Part shown: positions 28,121 to 36,672 of the stretch, one piece after another | How positions within the stretch are numbered: position 1 is the first letter of the stretch | Layout: each line of letters starts with the position of its first letter | Source of the DNA: Methanotrichaceae archaeon | GTDB lineage: Archaea; Halobacteriota; Methanosarcinia; Methanotrichales; Methanotrichaceae | DNA: 40,865 nucleotides | Assembly: GCA_016927425.1 (NCBI GenBank) | Contig: JAFGMR010000034.1 | Coordinates: 1 to 40,865 of the forward strand | Direction: 5' to 3' | Notes under the pieces: model-generated | Seen by the model: the letters and a program-made list of their open reading frames with translations, nothing else | The model's database searches: none | Told to the model about the DNA's origin: nothing | Position numbers and translations under genes: made by a program

Positions 28121-28130
28121 ATGATATAAT
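28121..28130 (-). promoter_or_regulatory. TATA box of the sepF operon
   Basis: The minus strand reads GCGGAAATTATATCATCG; the ATTATATC core with a preceding GGAAA BRE lies about 28 nt before the sepF ATG. Transcription would start close to that ATG, leaving a leader only a few bases long or none. Confidence 0.5.
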
Positions 28131-28147
28131 TTCCGCCATCCCGTCCC

Positions 28148-28342
28148 CTATGCCCTCTCCTGGAGCTTGAACCCTGCAAGTCCCATGAGGATCATGAAGA
28201 TGAGAACAACAAGGGCGAACCCCTCGGACCGGATCCCCTCCGGCAGAGCTAGCCGGACGACCAGCATCATTAGGGCCATCAGGAGGACCAGCCCAGTGCT
28301 GAGCCCGATCTCCATCAGCTTCTTCTCCATGAACAGCGCCAT
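28148..28342 (-). CDS. Small two-helix membrane protein
   Basis: A 64-aa hydrophobic protein with two membrane segments (about residues 14-30 and 41-56) separated by a short loop (LALPEGIRSEG). I do not recognise it. The ATG at 28342 is 22 nt after the cofG stop and has GGAG directly before it; the downstream ATG at 28330 is an alternative with better GGAG spacing. It seems to be the last gene of the ATPase / egsA / UPF0179 / cofG run. Confidence 0.6.
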   Translation of the reverse strand: MALFMEKKLMEIGLSTGLVLLMALMMLVVRLALPEGIRSEGFALVVLIFMILMGLAGFKLQERA

Positions 28343-28364
28343 CTCCGCTAATGGCAGATAATTC

Positions 28365-29324
28365 TTACGATATGGCTCGGAGTCCGTCGGGACCCGCAAG
28401 CCTCTTCACAAGGCCTTCGGTCCTTGATCCATACCAGCCTGCCCGCACATAGCGCGGATGGATGGCCAAGCGCTCGCGCAGATGATAACCCGGAAGCTTG
28501 ATTCGCAGCTCCTCCATGGTTGGCCAGGGGCGCCCTGGATTGATCCAGTCAGGGGTAACCTGGCTGATCCCACCCAAATCGGTTGCCCCCGCCTCTACCA
28601 AGGGTAAGGGATCGAAGAGGTTCGGCGGAACCTGGATTGTAATCGACTCCGGTAGAATGCTTCTCGCAAGCCTCACAACCGCTGAAAGCTCCAAGATCGA
28701 TGGGGGGTCCCATCCTGCCATCATGGTCCCGGGCTTTGGGTCAAGCCCTTGTACGATCACCTCTTGGATGTGTCCATAAGCCCTATGGAGCGATGCAATC
28801 GCCTGCAAAGAGCACACCCGATCCTCGAAGCCCTCCCCTATGCCAACCAAGAGGCCCGTTGTGATGGGTATCTTGAGCCGTCCAGCCCTCTCCATATGAT
28901 CGATGCGAGTTTGTGGATCCTTTCCCGGGCAGTCCCTATGGGCATCCACGCAGGCGGTGGTCTCGAGCATCAGCCCCATGCTGGCATTATAGGGGGAGAG
29001 CGTGCGCATCTCATCCTCTTCGAGGATCCCTGCGTTCGTATGGGGAAGGAGGCCGAGTTCGAGCGCGTGCTCGGAGATCTCGACCATATGGGAGAGGACG
29101 TCCTCCTTCGATCCTTTGGGGGAGGCGGGATGATCCCATGGGCGGTCTCCGGTGACGAGCAGGGCCTCCGTGCATCCTGCATCCGCCCCCTCTTGAAGGA
29201 GGGAGAACGCATCCCTCCAATCGATCATCCTCGGACGATCGCCTCGAAAGGAGCAGTATCTGCACCTGTTGCGGCAAAGATCGATCACAGGGATGAAGAC
29301 GTTCCTCGAGTAGGTGAGGATCAG
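28365..29324 (-). CDS. cofG: FO synthase subunit 1 (7,8-didemethyl-8-hydroxy-5-deazariboflavin synthase CofG)
   Basis: A radical SAM enzyme that, with CofH, builds the deazaflavin FO of coenzyme F420. The cluster motif CRNRCRYC (Cx3Cx2C) follows the family N-terminus [14 protein letters not shown], and [13 protein letters not shown] plus the [18 protein letters not shown] region match CofG. The nearest ATG (29438) would overlap the UPF0179 gene by 118 bp and add 38 unlike residues. I chose CTG 29322-29324, which overlaps the UPF0179 stop as CTGA, gives 319 aa (usual for CofG) and has GGTGGA upstream; the cluster cysteines are then C17, C21 and C24. The start codon is inferred. Confidence 0.94.
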   Translation of the reverse strand: MILTYSRNVFIPVIDLCRNRCRYCSFRGDRPRMIDWRDAFSLLQEGADAGCTEALLVTGDRPWDHPASPKGSKEDVLSHMVEISEHALELGLLPHTNAGILEEDEMRTLSPYNASMGLMLETTACVDAHRDCPGKDPQTRIDHMERAGRLKIPITTGLLVGIGEGFEDRVCSLQAIASLHRAYGHIQEVIVQGLDPKPGTMMAGWDPPSILELSAVVRLARSILPESITIQVPPNLFDPLPLVEAGATDLGGISQVTPDWINPGRPWPTMEELRIKLPGYHLRERLAIHPRYVRAGWYGSRTEGLVKRLAGPDGLRAIS

Positions 29325-29770
29325 CGTTTCAGTTCCACCAGCTTCAACGACCAGCCCTTCAGGCAGTCCTCGGGCGATTCGCCCATGACATCCGCTATCG
29401 TGCAACGATCGCCCTCCTTCAGCCCGATCGGATGGCATACCTCGTACATGGGGCAGTCAGTCTTGTCGCAGTTCATCGGCTCGAAGACGATCCGGGATCC
29501 AGCAAATGCCTTCCTGGAATCCATGGCAGCGATGATCGGGCTCTCGGTTATCTCAACTGCCCTTACGCCATCCTCATGTATTGGACAGTCGTGGACAAGC
29601 TCCCCCCTCACCCCCAAGATCCTGTACCTTCGGTCTGGCTCCAGATTCATGCATGTGTTCCTGAGTTTGCACGTATCGCACTCCGGGGTGGGGCCTTTGA
29701 AGATAAACTCCATACCGATATTTGCCAATTTGGTCCCTATCAGAGTGATCTGGGTCGTAGCTTCTGACAT
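29321..29770 (-). CDS. UPF0179 family cysteine-rich protein
   Basis: A 149-aa archaeal protein of unknown function. It has a first cysteine group, [10 protein letters not shown], another Cys in HDCPIHE, and a second group [13 protein letters not shown], suggesting a zinc or iron-sulfur site. The [20 protein letters not shown] start is typical of the family. ATG 29770 is chosen because GGAGGAT lies 6 nt upstream; a longer TTG form is less likely. It lies 32 nt after egsA and its stop overlaps the proposed cofG start. Confidence 0.9.
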   Translation of the reverse strand: MSEATTQITLIGTKLANIGMEFIFKGPTPECDTCKLRNTCMNLEPDRRYRILGVRGELVHDCPIHEDGVRAVEITESPIIAAMDSRKAFAGSRIVFEPMNCDKTDCPMYEVCHPIGLKEGDRCTIADVMGESPEDCLKGWSLKLVELKR

Positions 29771-29802
29771 GTTATTATCCTCCAATTTTCATAGATAATC
29801 GT

Positions 29803-30852
29803 TTAGATGACCTCGGTCGTCTCCGCCGCCTTTATCGCAGCCTCCTTCGTGAGACCGGTCCCGAGGATCGTATACCTCTCCGGCCTGATCTTATGGGCCA
29901 TGGTCAGCGCCTCGATCAGCAGCTCCTCATCAATTCCCACTTGGGAGGCTGTTGTCGGCGCTTTTAGCTGGTGGAGGGCTTCTCGTATCATCTCCCAGTC
30001 CCCCCCATGAATATACATCATTATTATGGTTCCGATGCCGCACAGCTCCCCGTGCAAGGCATTAGACGAGGAGAGCCTGTTTATCGAATGGGCGAACATA
30101 TGTTCCGAGCCGCTGGCAGGTCGTGAGGATCCCGCTATGCTCATGGCAACGCCGCTAGATATTAAAGCCTGGATGACGACTTTGGCAGACTCCTCAAGGC
30201 CTGGGCGAATGGTTGGAGCAAGCTCAACGATCATCCTCGCAGTCATGCTCGATAGGGCGGCTGCGTATTCGCTATATTCCTCGTTTCGGAGCCTGTGGGC
30301 TAGCCTCCAGTCCATGATCGCGGTATGGTTGGAGATTATATCCCCGCAGCCGGCTGAGAGCATGCGGGCAGGAGCGGAGGCAATGACCGATGTATCGGCG
30401 ATAACGGCCAAGGGGGCTCTCGCAGGTATCGATCTCGCCTCGCCGTCCACCGTCAATGAGGCCATCGATGAACATATTCCATCATGAGAGGCAGCTGTTG
30501 GAACGCTGATGAAGGGAATATCGAGGTGCAGGGATGCGAGCTTCGCCAGATCGATCGACCTGCCCCCACCAGCCCCGATGATGAAGTCCGCAGCGATCTC
30601 TTTTGCATGCTCCTCGACTTGCTTGACCTCGTCTATCCTTGATCGCTGCATAATGATCATGTGGGGGTCGAACCCGCTTTCAGAGAGCTGATCGAAGATG
30701 CCTTCCCCAACGATCCCTCGAGTCCTGGTCCCGCTTATGATAAGAGCCCTTCGCCTAAGCTTGAGATGACTGCATATCTCCGCGATCTGTTCGACAGCTC
30801 CGCTATGGGCAACAACGATCCTCGGAAGCTCCATCCGCCTCTCTCTATCCAT
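29803..30852 (-). CDS. egsA: sn-glycerol-1-phosphate dehydrogenase
   Basis: A 349-aa NAD(P)-dependent enzyme that reduces dihydroxyacetone phosphate to sn-glycerol-1-phosphate, fixing the stereochemistry of archaeal lipids. It has the nucleotide-binding GAGGGRSIDLAKLAS, the SVPTAASHDGICSSMA motif and metal ligands in AGCGDIISNHTAIMDW, GSEHMFAHSIN and ALHGELCGIGT. ATG 30852 has GGGAGAGG before it. It lies 48 nt after the ATPase gene on the same strand. Confidence 0.96.
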   Translation of the reverse strand: MDRERRMELPRIVVAHSGAVEQIAEICSHLKLRRRALIISGTRTRGIVGEGIFDQLSESGFDPHMIIMQRSRIDEVKQVEEHAKEIAADFIIGAGGGRSIDLAKLASLHLDIPFISVPTAASHDGICSSMASLTVDGEARSIPARAPLAVIADTSVIASAPARMLSAGCGDIISNHTAIMDWRLAHRLRNEEYSEYAAALSSMTARMIVELAPTIRPGLEESAKVVIQALISSGVAMSIAGSSRPASGSEHMFAHSINRLSSSNALHGELCGIGTIIMMYIHGGDWEMIREALHQLKAPTTASQVGIDEELLIEALTMAHKIRPERYTILGTGLTKEAAIKAAETTEVI

Positions 30853-30900
30853 TCGCCTCTCCCTTTGCAGTCGGATCCATCCCTAATACGTCAAACGAGA

Positions 30901-31656
30901 TCAATCTTCCATTTCTGATCGAAGGTCCTGGAGTATGCGATCTCGTATGCCGTTGACCTCCGGGCTAGTGCGAACCCTGGGACGAGGGATGTTGATCTCG
31001 ATTCGGTCCTTGATCCTTCCAGGCCTTGCCGACATGATGATGATAGTATCAGCTAGATATATTGCTTCGTCGACGCTATGAGTCACGAAGAGCACGGTCT
31101 TTCTCTTATCACTCCATATGCGCAGAAGCTCGGTCTGCATGGTGTTCCTGGTCTGAGCGTCCAAGGCTCCGAAGGGCTCGTCCATGAGTATGGCCCGGGG
31201 CTCATTTACGAGCGCTCGGGCTATGGCCACCCGCTGCTTCATGCCGCCGGAGAGCTCGTGAGGGAATCTCTGCTCGAATCGCTCCAACCCCACCATCTCG
31301 ATATACTGGCGAGAGAGGGCCTCTCGCGACGGCCTGTCCATTCCCTTCAGCTCAAGGCCGAAGCCCACGTTCTCCAGGACGTTCCTCCAGGGGAAGAGGG
31401 AGTACTCCTGAAAGACCATCCCCCTCTCAGGTCCCGGCCCTGTAATCGGCTGCCCGTCGAGGCTGACCCATCCGCTCGAAGGTTCAACGAGACCCGCCAC
31501 GATTCGAAGAAGCGTCGTCTTTCCGCAACCCGATGGCCCTATGAAGCAGACGAACTCCCTCTCATCGATCGAGAGGCTCACCTCCTTGAGCGCCTCCATC
31601 TGCTTCCCCTCGGCGATGAACCTCTTGGACACGCCCACGATCTCCAGAAGAGCCAT
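30901..31656 (-). CDS. ABC importer ATPase of the nitrate/sulfonate/taurine class (SsuB/TauB-like)
   Basis: A 251-aa ATPase with Walker A GPSGCGKTT, the class-typical QEYSLFPWRNVLENV, signature LSGGMKQRVAIARAL, Walker B ILMDEPFGALD and the FVTHSVDEAIYLAD H-loop region. This group normally pairs with a TauC-type permease and a TauA-type binding protein; neither is next to it. ATG 31656 follows GGAG by 7 nt; an upstream start 14 codons earlier is rejected. It is the first gene of the run leading to egsA and cofG. Confidence 0.9.
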   Translation of the reverse strand: MALLEIVGVSKRFIAEGKQMEALKEVSLSIDEREFVCFIGPSGCGKTTLLRIVAGLVEPSSGWVSLDGQPITGPGPERGMVFQEYSLFPWRNVLENVGFGLELKGMDRPSREALSRQYIEMVGLERFEQRFPHELSGGMKQRVAIARALVNEPRAILMDEPFGALDAQTRNTMQTELLRIWSDKRKTVLFVTHSVDEAIYLADTIIIMSARPGRIKDRIEINIPRPRVRTSPEVNGIRDRILQDLRSEMED

Positions 31657-31787
31657 ATTGCGCTCCAAGGCGCAACGATACGCTATAGCTCTTTCCATCG
31701 AATGCCGGCGACCGGCGGCTTGGGCATATGCCGTGACCGAAGGCTATATGATGGGCTAAATCTCTTTTTGATGTGGAGGCTCAAGGG

Positions 31788-32618
31788 TTGCGGTCTATCA
31801 GGTGGGGGGCAGTGTTGCTCCTGCTATTGCTTATCATTCCTCAAGTCACCTCTGGCAGGTATTATCTCATGGACGAAGGCGATACCCACTGGACCACGGG
31901 AAGGCGGGATATAGTCAACACCTCGCTGACCATAGAGGGATTGTCATATGGCGACGGGAACTTCTCGAGGTATACCGAGATGGGATTTGCCGAGGTAGGG
32001 CTCAAGGAGAGGATCTCCGCGGTTAGAGGCACTCTTGATACTAGGGAGAGCGTCTCCATCAAGGCGGTCGACGATGCCGATCCCGTTGCCATTATCCAAA
32101 AGAGGTCCGGAAACCAGGATTACTATGTCGCAGTGAACGAGACCTGGCCCGTATCCATTAGCGCCGAGAGGGTGATCGACTACACCGGCCCTGGCATCAA
32201 CGAGAGAGAGGTCCTCTTCAACAACTACGACTGGGTGAGTTCCTCCTATCTGTATAATACCGACCTGAGGATGGACCGCTCCTGCAATATGAGGCTGAAC
32301 GACACATGGTTCCTCTTCGCCATGAATAATACGACCAAGACAATCCTCAGGGATTGGTTCTGGCCAAACAAGACCATGGAATATCGCCTTGAATCCCAAT
32401 CAGAGGGCCTCGCAACGCTCGCCCTTAGCATCTCAAAGGATAGGAGAAGGATATTCGAGAGGACCGACGACTACGCCGGCAATTACCAGCTCAGCCGCCG
32501 GCTCAACGTGGAAGGAAAGGGTAACGACACCACCGAGGAGGAACCCTGGCTCGAGTGTTGCCCGGGAGCCTTGACCCCGATCAAGGGCAGCCTTTGGACA
32601 TGCATATTCGAGGTGTGA
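31788..32618 (+). CDS. Exported protein rich in N-glycosylation sites
   Basis: A 276-aa protein with a signal peptide (WGAVLLLLLLIIPQVTSG, cleavage near residue 20) and no other membrane segment. At least seven N-x-S/T sequons are present (for example NTSL, NFSR, NETW, NDTW, NNTT, NKTM, NDTT), typical of archaeal surface glycoproteins. No known domain was recognised; beta-rich sequence dominates. TTG 31788 is chosen because GGAGG lies 8 nt upstream; GTG 31773 is possible as a leaderless start after the CTATATG element at 31744-31750. It heads a three-gene set, 4 nt before the next exported gene. Confidence 0.72.
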   Translation: MRSIRWGAVLLLLLLIIPQVTSGRYYLMDEGDTHWTTGRRDIVNTSLTIEGLSYGDGNFSRYTEMGFAEVGLKERISAVRGTLDTRESVSIKAVDDADPVAIIQKRSGNQDYYVAVNETWPVSISAERVIDYTGPGINEREVLFNNYDWVSSSYLYNTDLRMDRSCNMRLNDTWFLFAMNNTTKTILRDWFWPNKTMEYRLESQSEGLATLALSISKDRRRIFERTDDYAGNYQLSRRLNVEGKGNDTTEEEPWLECCPGALTPIKGSLWTCIFEV

Positions 32619-32622
32619 GAAG

Positions 32623-33843
32623 ATGAAGATGATCTCATTCTTGTTATTGTTCGTGCTCTGGACCAGCTGCTCATCCGGGATCTTGGTCCAGCAGATGCAG
32701 TACGACGACGGCCAGGCCGAGGACGGAATCATGCTGCCCTGGAACCTAGGCCATGCGGTGGTATTCACGCCGCCTGCAAAGAACTGGACACTGGAGAAGG
32801 TGGCAATCGTGGGCCTTATCGGCCAGAACGACGGTCCATTTGTCCTGGAGGTATGGGACCATAATCTCAATCTCCTCTGCCGCGAGACCGACATTGCGAG
32901 CGCCTACTTCAGCTCCAAGGCTGATTGGAAGACCGATTGGGCGGAGATCGATATCCCTGATACATCCATAGACGGCGATTTCATCGTCTGCCTCTTTGGC
33001 TCCTCCAGCTTTTTCCTTGGAGTCGACCTCACGGATCCAGCCTATAACCGCTCCTTCGTAGTCTCCAGGAGTCCAAATCGGTTCTCGACATGGAACCTTG
33101 GGATACCACAGAACGGCAGCGACTGGTCGATCAGAGTGCAGGGATATATCAGATCGACCGCCCCAAGCGTCGATCGGATCGAGAGGATTCCCGAGGGGAA
33201 GGGGGTCGCAGTAGATGCCAGGATCTCGGATATAGATGGAGATCTCACCAAGGCTTACCTTACAGTGATAGATAACGAGACCAAAGATATAGTCTGGATG
33301 GAGCAGGTGAGAGCAGAGGGGGCAGCGGACGTTGTCAGCTTCAAGTGGCCCGGCAAGACCTTTGGGATATCCAACAACACCGGGACGCTTCGTCCCATCT
33401 ATGCGACAAAGGCCCCCCTGGCTACCAACTACAGCCAGTTCATGGCCTTCCGCGCAAACTGCATGCTGATGTACTCGCCAACGGGGCCCAACCTGACCGC
33501 AATCGCCCACTTCAGCGATGATGGGACCTTCCACGCCATGACGAACTCTGCCGGAAATTTCTACTACATCTCCCAGGAGCTCTTCAAGGTCATCTCGCCG
33601 GAGGGATCCTACTCTGATTACATGAAGGAGAACCTAAGCATCAAGGAGAGGGAGAGCTCGCTTATATTCTATAGGCAGCTTGCCGATGGGAGGGTTGTCG
33701 CTCATCCGCCGATGAGGCTCGACAGATCACCCATCAATCATTACATGGTCCGGCTTGATATGGCCGATGCCAAGCCTGGCGATTATGTCGTGATCGTGAT
33801 GGCCGAGGATATCGCCGGTAATCAAGCTGCGGCATTGGGATGA
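32623..33843 (+). CDS. Exported beta-sandwich protein
   Basis: A 406-aa protein with a signal peptide ending near CSSG (residues 16-19), then a region (VQQMQYDDGQAEDGIMLPW ... VRVQGYI-like end) resembling a galactose-binding-like or jelly-roll beta sandwich, followed by a second beta-rich half (DIDGDLTKAYLTVIDNETKD) like a polysaccharide-associated domain. Several N-x-S/T sequons occur. The lone Cys near the signal peptide end could suggest a lipid anchor. Function is unknown. It lies 4 nt after one exported gene and 12 nt before the protease gene. Confidence 0.75.
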   Translation: MKMISFLLLFVLWTSCSSGILVQQMQYDDGQAEDGIMLPWNLGHAVVFTPPAKNWTLEKVAIVGLIGQNDGPFVLEVWDHNLNLLCRETDIASAYFSSKADWKTDWAEIDIPDTSIDGDFIVCLFGSSSFFLGVDLTDPAYNRSFVVSRSPNRFSTWNLGIPQNGSDWSIRVQGYIRSTAPSVDRIERIPEGKGVAVDARISDIDGDLTKAYLTVIDNETKDIVWMEQVRAEGAADVVSFKWPGKTFGISNNTGTLRPIYATKAPLATNYSQFMAFRANCMLMYSPTGPNLTAIAHFSDDGTFHAMTNSAGNFYYISQELFKVISPEGSYSDYMKENLSIKERESSLIFYRQLADGRVVAHPPMRLDRSPINHYMVRLDMADAKPGDYVVIVMAEDIAGNQAAALG

Positions 33844-33855
33844 AGGTGGATTAGG

Positions 33856-36261
33856 ATGAGTTGCGATTATCTTCGCGGATGGTTGCGAATCGCAATAGCC
33901 GTCTCATTGATGGGGGCGCTCGCCTGCCAGGCTGGGGCCTTCTCCCTTGGGTGTCAGTCAGGGGACGGAGAAGGATCGGTCTCGACTAGCGCGACGTTCG
34001 CCCTCGACAGCTCGACATCGGTGGTTCAAGAGACGGCGCTTGCGAGGGGAGGCATTGTACAAGAGCGCCTGCTCCATGGGCAGGCATTCAACTCCATCGT
34101 CGAGGTTGTGTCGGGAGAGGAGTACAGCCTGGAAAACGAGATCAGATCAATTGGAGCGCTCAGCGCCTATACATCTATGCAGGCGAGTGAGAACGAGGCC
34201 ACTCTCGGTCAGATGGTGGCAGGTTCCGGCGCGCTTGACCTGAGCATCGCTGCCACAAAGGACTCTGCCAAGGCAAGCCAGAGCGCCTGCGTAATCGATG
34301 GCGCCATCCTCTCCAGCCAGAGCCTGTTGGCCAGCGATTACATCGATCTTCGCCAGAGGACCTCGCTTGCAGGATCTGCCGGAGATATTGCCGCCACTGC
34401 CTCGTCCGCATCCAACGAGATGAGCGCGCGGGGAAGCTTCATCGGCCAATCGGTGATGAGCGCCGAGCTCTCCAGCATCGGAGGTGACAGGGCCATCCTT
34501 GGAGGCGAGGTATCGGTGGACGGCGCTCCCTGGCTCGATCAGTCCACGTTCGACCAGATCTACGATCAGGACATGGGCATCCTATTGCAGGGATTGACGG
34601 GGGACGATGGAGAGACCCAGTTCTCGATGGACGCCTCGAACTCCGAGATATCCTCAACCCTGCTTGCCCAAGGCGGATTGGCATCATCCTACGTGCTTAC
34701 AGGCTGGAGATGGAACACGGAAAATCCCCAGCTGAAGATGTATCTCCGAAACGACGAACTCTTAGCAAGCGAAGGGCTCACTGCTGAGGAGGCGGCGATG
34801 GCGATCTATCTCGCAGCGAACAGCTGGGATAACGTTATAAGCCAGGATATGTTCGACGACGAGGAGACCGTCACAATCGATCCCACGAAGGAGGCGGACG
34901 AGTACGACGGATTCAATGTGCACTCATGGATCTCGTTCTCCTATCCGTACAGCAGTGCGCTCGGCTACTGTCGCACATATTACAGCACATCGCTCATAGT
35001 TAACGGCTACAAGACAGCGCTCGAGAGCGATATCTGCTACAACACCAGGAAGGATTGGTCCACAAGCTGGCCTACGCCATCCGGGAAGTACGATATACAG
35101 AGCATCGCACTTCATGAGCTTGGGCATACTTTGGGCCTTGCGGACCTCTACCTCCTCCCGGACGACGATCCGGCGAAGAACGACTTCGAACAGATCATGA
35201 ACTCCTACGACGGGCCACAAAGGTATCTAGGAAACGGCGACATCGCTGGAGTACAGCTGCTCTACGGGGCTGTCGCCCTTCAGGAGGATCCTGTCTGGAC
35301 ATGCCTTGGAGGCTCGATAACCTCCGATCCGCATATGATCAGGGATGGGGACGGCACGATCCATATCTTCGCTCGAGGAAGCGATATGGCCCTCTACGAT
35401 AACGCAAACGGCGTCTGGTATTACATGGGCGGGTATCTCACATCCGATCCCTGGCCGGTGCTGGACGACGAAGGGCGTATACATGTCTTCGTGCGGGGAT
35501 TGGATGGCCCTCTCTGCGATAAAGTCGTCCTTGCCGATGGATCGCAGGAGGAATGGGCTATCCTCGGCGGATATCTGACGGAGGAGCCTAGCCCTGCATT
35601 CGATCCTATGGAGGGCGTGATGAGGATTGCCGTCCGGGGCACCGGGGATTCGCTCTGGCTTGGAGATCTCGATCCGATCGATATGGCGCTCCAGTGGAGC
35701 TATGCAGGGGGAGTCTTCGCATCGGCACCTCATCTGTTGATCGGCCAGACTGGCCAGGCGCACACGTTCGTCAGGGGATATGATATGGCTATGTATGAGA
35801 ACGTTGCAACCTGGGAAGATGGCGAGATCTCCTCCGAGTGGAGAAGCCTGGGCGGCCAGCTGACGGGAGAACCCGCTCCACTCCTCTCACAGGATGGTTA
35901 CATCCATGTCTACTCGCGAAGCATCGATGGAAGCCTGCAGGTGAGCACTATAGATCCAGATACCGGAGCTGCCAGCTGGCAGGATCTGGGCGGCCAGATC
36001 CCGCTTCCAGATGGCATCGCAAAAGGGGTCCCAGCCCCGATCGAGGACGAGGAGGGAGTGCTTCATGCCTTTGTCCTCGGCCTGAACTGGGCCCTATTCG
36101 ATAACCAGGGGGTTTGGGACCCGTCCTCGTCCAGTTACGAGGGCCAATGGGAGGGGATCGGCGGATACATCACCTCTGACATCGGCACGTTGATGGATGA
36201 AGGCGACCTGATCGTGGCGGTGAGGGGATCGACGGGCGCCCTTCATACGATCACCCTGTAG
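33856..36261 (+). CDS. Secreted HExxHxxGxxD metalloprotease fused to a seven-repeat beta-propeller
   Basis: An 801-aa exported protein. A signal peptide (to about residue 28) is followed by a Ser/Ala-rich region of about 260 residues, then a metzincin-like protease domain with zinc motif HELGHTLGLAD at residues 420-430 (H420, E421, H424, D430) and a Met-turn (IMNS, M448). From about residue 475, seven repeats of about 45 residues each begin W-x-x-(L/M/I/A)GG and contain (F/V)xRGxDxxL, the pattern of PLL-type seven-bladed lectin propellers. The protease probably acts at the cell surface on glycosylated targets bound by the propeller. AAGGTGGA precedes ATG 33856. It is last of three exported genes; a strong hairpin follows. 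Confidence 0.85.
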   Translation: MSCDYLRGWLRIAIAVSLMGALACQAGAFSLGCQSGDGEGSVSTSATFALDSSTSVVQETALARGGIVQERLLHGQAFNSIVEVVSGEEYSLENEIRSIGALSAYTSMQASENEATLGQMVAGSGALDLSIAATKDSAKASQSACVIDGAILSSQSLLASDYIDLRQRTSLAGSAGDIAATASSASNEMSARGSFIGQSVMSAELSSIGGDRAILGGEVSVDGAPWLDQSTFDQIYDQDMGILLQGLTGDDGETQFSMDASNSEISSTLLAQGGLASSYVLTGWRWNTENPQLKMYLRNDELLASEGLTAEEAAMAIYLAANSWDNVISQDMFDDEETVTIDPTKEADEYDGFNVHSWISFSYPYSSALGYCRTYYSTSLIVNGYKTALESDICYNTRKDWSTSWPTPSGKYDIQSIALHELGHTLGLADLYLLPDDDPAKNDFEQIMNSYDGPQRYLGNGDIAGVQLLYGAVALQEDPVWTCLGGSITSDPHMIRDGDGTIHIFARGSDMALYDNANGVWYYMGGYLTSDPWPVLDDEGRIHVFVRGLDGPLCDKVVLADGSQEEWAILGGYLTEEPSPAFDPMEGVMRIAVRGTGDSLWLGDLDPIDMALQWSYAGGVFASAPHLLIGQTGQAHTFVRGYDMAMYENVATWEDGEISSEWRSLGGQLTGEPAPLLSQDGYIHVYSRSIDGSLQVSTIDPDTGAASWQDLGGQIPLPDGIAKGVPAPIEDEEGVLHAFVLGLNWALFDNQGVWDPSSSSYEGQWEGIGGYITSDIGTLMDEGDLIVAVRGSTGALHTITL

Positions 36262-36292
36262 TGAACCGGCCCTTGCGTTGCGTCCCAGAGAT

Positions 36293-36332
36293 GGTGAAAG
36301 ATAGGCCCCTCAAGCGGGGCCCTTTCGCCACC
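36293..36332 (+). terminator. Strong stem-loop after the protease gene
   Basis: GGCCCC and GGGGCC pair across a 6-nt loop, and flanking GAAAG/CTTTC extend the stem across a small bulge. It lies about 30 nt past the protease stop. No T-run follows, so it may protect the transcript end rather than terminate it. Confidence 0.5.
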
Positions 36333-36400
36333 GGGCATTTCATTGTGATTCTGTCGCGAGGCTGTCTGCCTGCATTGAGTTGTTGAACATAGAACCATAA

Positions 36401-36565
36401 CATCTGCCTTTTTCACCCAGAAATAGCGCGCTGATAGCAGAGCATGCGGAAAAGAAAAACCGTGAGTTCAGAGCGTTCTGGGACAGCCTTCAAGTGAAAA
36501 AGCCGTATCAACTCATTCGTGATAGACAGTCCATGAGAGGGCTTGCACAATTATTACCCTGGTAG
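36401..36565 (+). pseudogene. Possible coding remnant
   Basis: An open frame of about 53 codons without a normal start, ending at TAG 36563-36565. The composition is protein-like (EHAEKKNREFRAFWDSLQVK) and unlike the surrounding non-coding DNA. It might be the decayed end of a lost gene or mobile element. I could not assign a family. No other gene is seen between 36262 and 36672. Confidence 0.25.
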
Positions 36566-36620
36566 TTCGGCCGAAGGCCTATCCCCATCCGAATGTAAGG
36601 TGGATCAAAGAGGTCGCTAA

Positions 36621-36632
36621 TTTTAAATATAA
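36621..36632 (+). promoter_or_regulatory. TATA box of the cysteine-protease gene
   Basis: TTTTAAATATAA is a strong TATA match. Transcription would start near 36652, just before the GGAGGT ribosome-binding site at 36661 and the TTG start at 36673. Confidence 0.5.
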
Positions 36633-36672
36633 CAAGATAATGTTATTATTACAGATTTCTGGAGGTTGGCCA

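Noticed and set aside
28749-29798. Plus-strand 349-codon ORF opposite cofG and UPF0179
   Set aside because: It crosses two genes with strong family motifs and shows no coherent domain.
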